From: CAJWPI01 sp964635015
Lineage (GTDB): Bacteria > Pseudomonadota > Gammaproteobacteria > Magnimaribacterales > Magnimaribacteraceae
NCBI GenBank assembly: GCA_964635015.1
Contig: CAZWMS010000046.1
Coordinates: 1-8,821 of the forward strand
Reading direction: 5' to 3'
Length of the DNA: 8,821 bases
Positions 7,951 through 8,821 of the stretch are shown here, in pieces (position 1 is the stretch's first letter; the number at the start of each line of letters is the position of its first letter). The notes under the pieces are model-generated. The model was not told where the DNA came from. It did no database searches and was given only the letters and a program-made list of their open reading frames with translations. The translations under genes were made by a program, and so were the position numbers.

Positions 7951-8578
7951 CTATTCTTTTTGTTCTTTTGAATCAGATTCTTTTTCCGGTTCAATTTCCT
8001 TTTCTTCTAATGTAGCCTCTTCAGCTTTAGCTTCTTCTACTTTCTCGTCTTTTGGCGGAGCCTCTTCAGCTTTAGCTTCTTCTACTTTCTCGTCTTTTGG
8101 CGGAGCCTCTTCANNNNNNNNNNNNNNNNNNNNNNNNNNNNNNNNNNNNNNNNNNNNNNNNNNNNNNNNNNNNNNNNNNNNNNNNNNNNNNNNNNNNNNN
8201 NNNNNNNNNNNNNGCTTTAGCTTCTTCAGTACCTTCTTTATCACCTTTTAGAGCATTTCTCTTGGTTATTCTTCTTGACGCTGCTTTTTCAATTTTTCTT
8301 TCTTTCTTTTGTAGTCTCTTTTCTTTTTCTTCAGGTGTCTCTTTATTTTCATTAATAAGAGAAGATACTCTTTCACTCAACTTTGCTCCTTGGGTTAGCC
8401 AGTAATCTATTCTTTCTTGATTTATATTTAATCGAAGTTCTTTTCCTGAAGCTATGGGATTGAAAAAGCCTACTCTTTCTACAAATCTTCCATCTCTGGG
8501 TTTACGAGAATCTGCAACTGTAATATGGAAAAAAGGCCTTTTCTTAGCCCCAGATCTTGCCAGACGTATTGTTAACAT
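7951..8578 (-). CDS. rpsP: 30S ribosomal protein bS16 with long repetitive C-terminal extension (interrupted by assembly gap)
   Basis: bS16 is a small-subunit assembly protein of the 5' domain of 16S rRNA. Residues 1-80 are a standard bS16: MLTIRLARSGAKKRPFF, VADSRKPRDGRFVERVGFFN, then IDYWLTQGAKLSERV. E. coli S16 stops at about 82 residues. Here the frame continues with a basic, probably helical segment (about 81-117, rich in EKxKRLQKKERK-type runs), then GTEEAK into 100 N. Beyond the gap is an acidic tail with two full copies of EEAPPKDEKVEEAKA, a partial one and a closing EKEIEPEKESDSKEQKE, ending in TAG at 7953-7951. The two flanks are out of frame across 100 N, but that length is a conventional placeholder. 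Joined directly, they form a GCT codon and one continuous 175-residue frame. I therefore treat it as one gene, not two. The start lacks a strong Shine-Dalgarno. Confidence 0.93.
8015..8113 (-). repeat. 45-bp in-frame tandem repeat in the rpsP tail
   Basis: Two complete 45-bp units at 8015-8059 and 8060-8104 are identical base for base, and a third begins at 8105 (gcctcttca) and runs into the N gap. Each unit encodes EEAPPKDEKVEEAKA, with net charge about -3. Right of the gap, 8214-8226 (gctttagcttctt) continues the unit exactly where the left side stops, before diverging. Perfect identity at third codon positions suggests recent duplication or homogenisation. The array is coding, with no spacers, so it is not a CRISPR. 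Confidence 0.95.
8114..8213. other. Assembly gap of 100 N
   Basis: Exactly 100 N, the conventional length for a gap of unknown size, lying inside the rpsP tandem repeat. Both flanks are at the same phase of the 45-bp unit. The real missing length is most simply zero or a whole number of 45-bp units. Confidence 0.98.
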
Positions 8579-8615
8579 TAATTAAATAATTGCTTTTACA
8601 CTTTAAAAGCCCGTC

Positions 8616-8643
8616 ATTCTAAGGGATAAAAGATACCTTTCAA
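8616..8643 (-). promoter_or_regulatory. Sigma70-type promoter for the rpsP operon
   Basis: On the minus strand TTGAAA (8643-8638) and TAGAAT (8621-8616) each match the sigma70 consensus at five of six bases, with a 16-nt spacer. Transcription would start near 8609-8611, leaving a leader of about 32 nt before the rpsP ATG. The leader has no strong Shine-Dalgarno. The next gene cluster boundary is immediately upstream, so this is the natural operon promoter. Identified by pattern only. Confidence 0.65.
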
Positions 8644-8690
8644 CTAAAATTTAGAATTCTTAAAAAATTTTCTATAAATTAGTCATGGGT

Positions 8691-8696
8691 TATAAT
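8691..8696 (+). promoter_or_regulatory. Possible -10 box for the divergent plus-strand gene
   Basis: A perfect TATAAT lies on the plus strand about 70 nt before the putative TTG start at 8768. The -35 region 17-18 nt upstream (around 8667-8673) is only T-rich and does not match TTGACA, and no exact extended -10 TGn is present. Chance occurrence in AT-rich DNA is quite possible. Confidence 0.3.
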
Positions 8697-8746
8697 AGAT
8701 TTGTAACGCAATTACTATACTTATTGAACGCCTTAAATAAATCTAT

Positions 8747-8759
8747 AGCCCCTAGGGCT
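8747..8759. repeat. Short inverted repeat in the divergent intergenic region
   Basis: AGCCC (8747-8751), a 3-nt loop CTA and GGGCT (8755-8759) form a perfect 5-bp GC-rich stem. No T-run follows on either strand, so it is a poor intrinsic terminator. It overlaps the AGGG that would be the ribosome site of the plus-strand gene. Functional meaning is uncertain. Confidence 0.4.
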
Positions 8760-8767
8760 TCTTCCAA

Positions 8768-8821
8768 TTGAACGAAATTCCTGTCTGGATCCTATTTTCT
8801 CTAATTGGAGTATTAATATTC
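8768..8821 (+). CDS. Putative CorB/HlyC-CorC family membrane protein, N-terminal fragment
   Basis: Only 18 codons are visible. From a TTG start they read MNEIPVWILFSLIGVLIF, a short polar start followed by a hydrophobic segment, and the frame is still open at the window edge. This resembles the N-terminus of CBS-domain transporter-like proteins of the CorB (YfjD) family as I recall it, where an IP pair and LF precede the first membrane helix and an SGSET motif follows. Context helps: in E. coli and Pseudomonas, ypjD and/or corB lie divergently near ffh-rpsP. An in-frame TAG at 8753-8755 leaves TTG 8768 as the only ordinary start; AGGG at 8754-8757 is 10 nt upstream. The opposite strand also has an open frame here (8820-8752, ending ISFNWKKP), which could be the end of an outer-membrane barrel protein. 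The call is tentative. Confidence 0.42.
   Translation, partial: MNEIPVWILFSLIGVLIF

Noticed and set aside
8015..8113. CRISPR-like direct repeats
   Set aside because: The 45-bp units are head to tail with no spacers and encode a regular 15-residue peptide in frame with bS16.
7951..8244. Separate 97-codon gene starting MIKKVLKKLK right of the gap
   Set aside because: Its apparent start is an off-frame reading of rpsP beyond the gap; the part left of the gap is the bS16 tail, continuous with rpsP when the placeholder N are removed.
8097..8405. Plus-strand open frame of 102 codons running through the N gap
   Set aside because: Antisense to rpsP and kept open only by N codons and the purine-biased sequence of the real gene.
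8685..8771. 28-codon plus-strand ORF (starts MGYNRF) whose TGA overlaps the TTG at 8768 as TTGA
   Set aside because: The overlap resembles translational coupling, but there is no ribosome site before its ATG, the best -10 box lies inside it, and the peptide matches nothing I know.

Overview
The window is a slice of a low-GC (roughly mid-30s percent by eye, not computed) bacterial chromosome that reads as a gammaproteobacterium. The protein sequences resemble Escherichia and Pseudomonas homologues, and the gene order is gammaproteobacterial. The short spacers and AT-rich codon use suggest a streamlined genome, perhaps a marine lineage, but the taxon is an inference. One run of exactly 100 N marks a draft-assembly scaffold gap.

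Layout, read right to left because almost everything is on the minus strand: rpsP (bS16), rimM, trmD, rplS (bL19), xerD, a dsbC-like thiol-disulfide isomerase, alaC, hom, thrC and the 5' two thirds of prfB (RF2). The spacers are 11, 2, 48, 20, 2, 0, 23, -1 and 4 nt, with no convincing terminator, so all ten genes could lie on one transcript starting at a good sigma70-like promoter (8616-8643) ahead of rpsP. Right of that promoter is a 189-nt divergent intergenic region, and the last 54 nt look like the start of a CorB-type membrane protein on the plus strand.

The first four genes form the classical ribosome-maturation and tRNA-modification operon. xerD serves chromosome dimer resolution, and the DsbC-like protein serves envelope disulfide repair. 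alaC-hom-thrC is an amino-acid block (alanine transamination, then the homoserine and threonine steps; thrB is not here). prfB carries the classical autoregulatory +1 frameshift site, which splits it into two reading frames and hides it from simple ORF calling.

The most interesting points are: (i) a long C-terminal tail on bS16 built of identical 15-residue repeats, with the assembly gap inside the repeat at matching phase on both flanks; (ii) a gene order that joins two loci separate in E. coli, with alaC-hom-thrC where recJ would be; (iii) a DsbC-like protein with a lipobox; (iv) no TGA among the nine visible terminal stop codons, with TAG most common, next to an RF2 gene regulated by an internal TGA. 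I found no mobile element, CRISPR array, defence system, tRNA or rRNA. This is essentially a housekeeping region.
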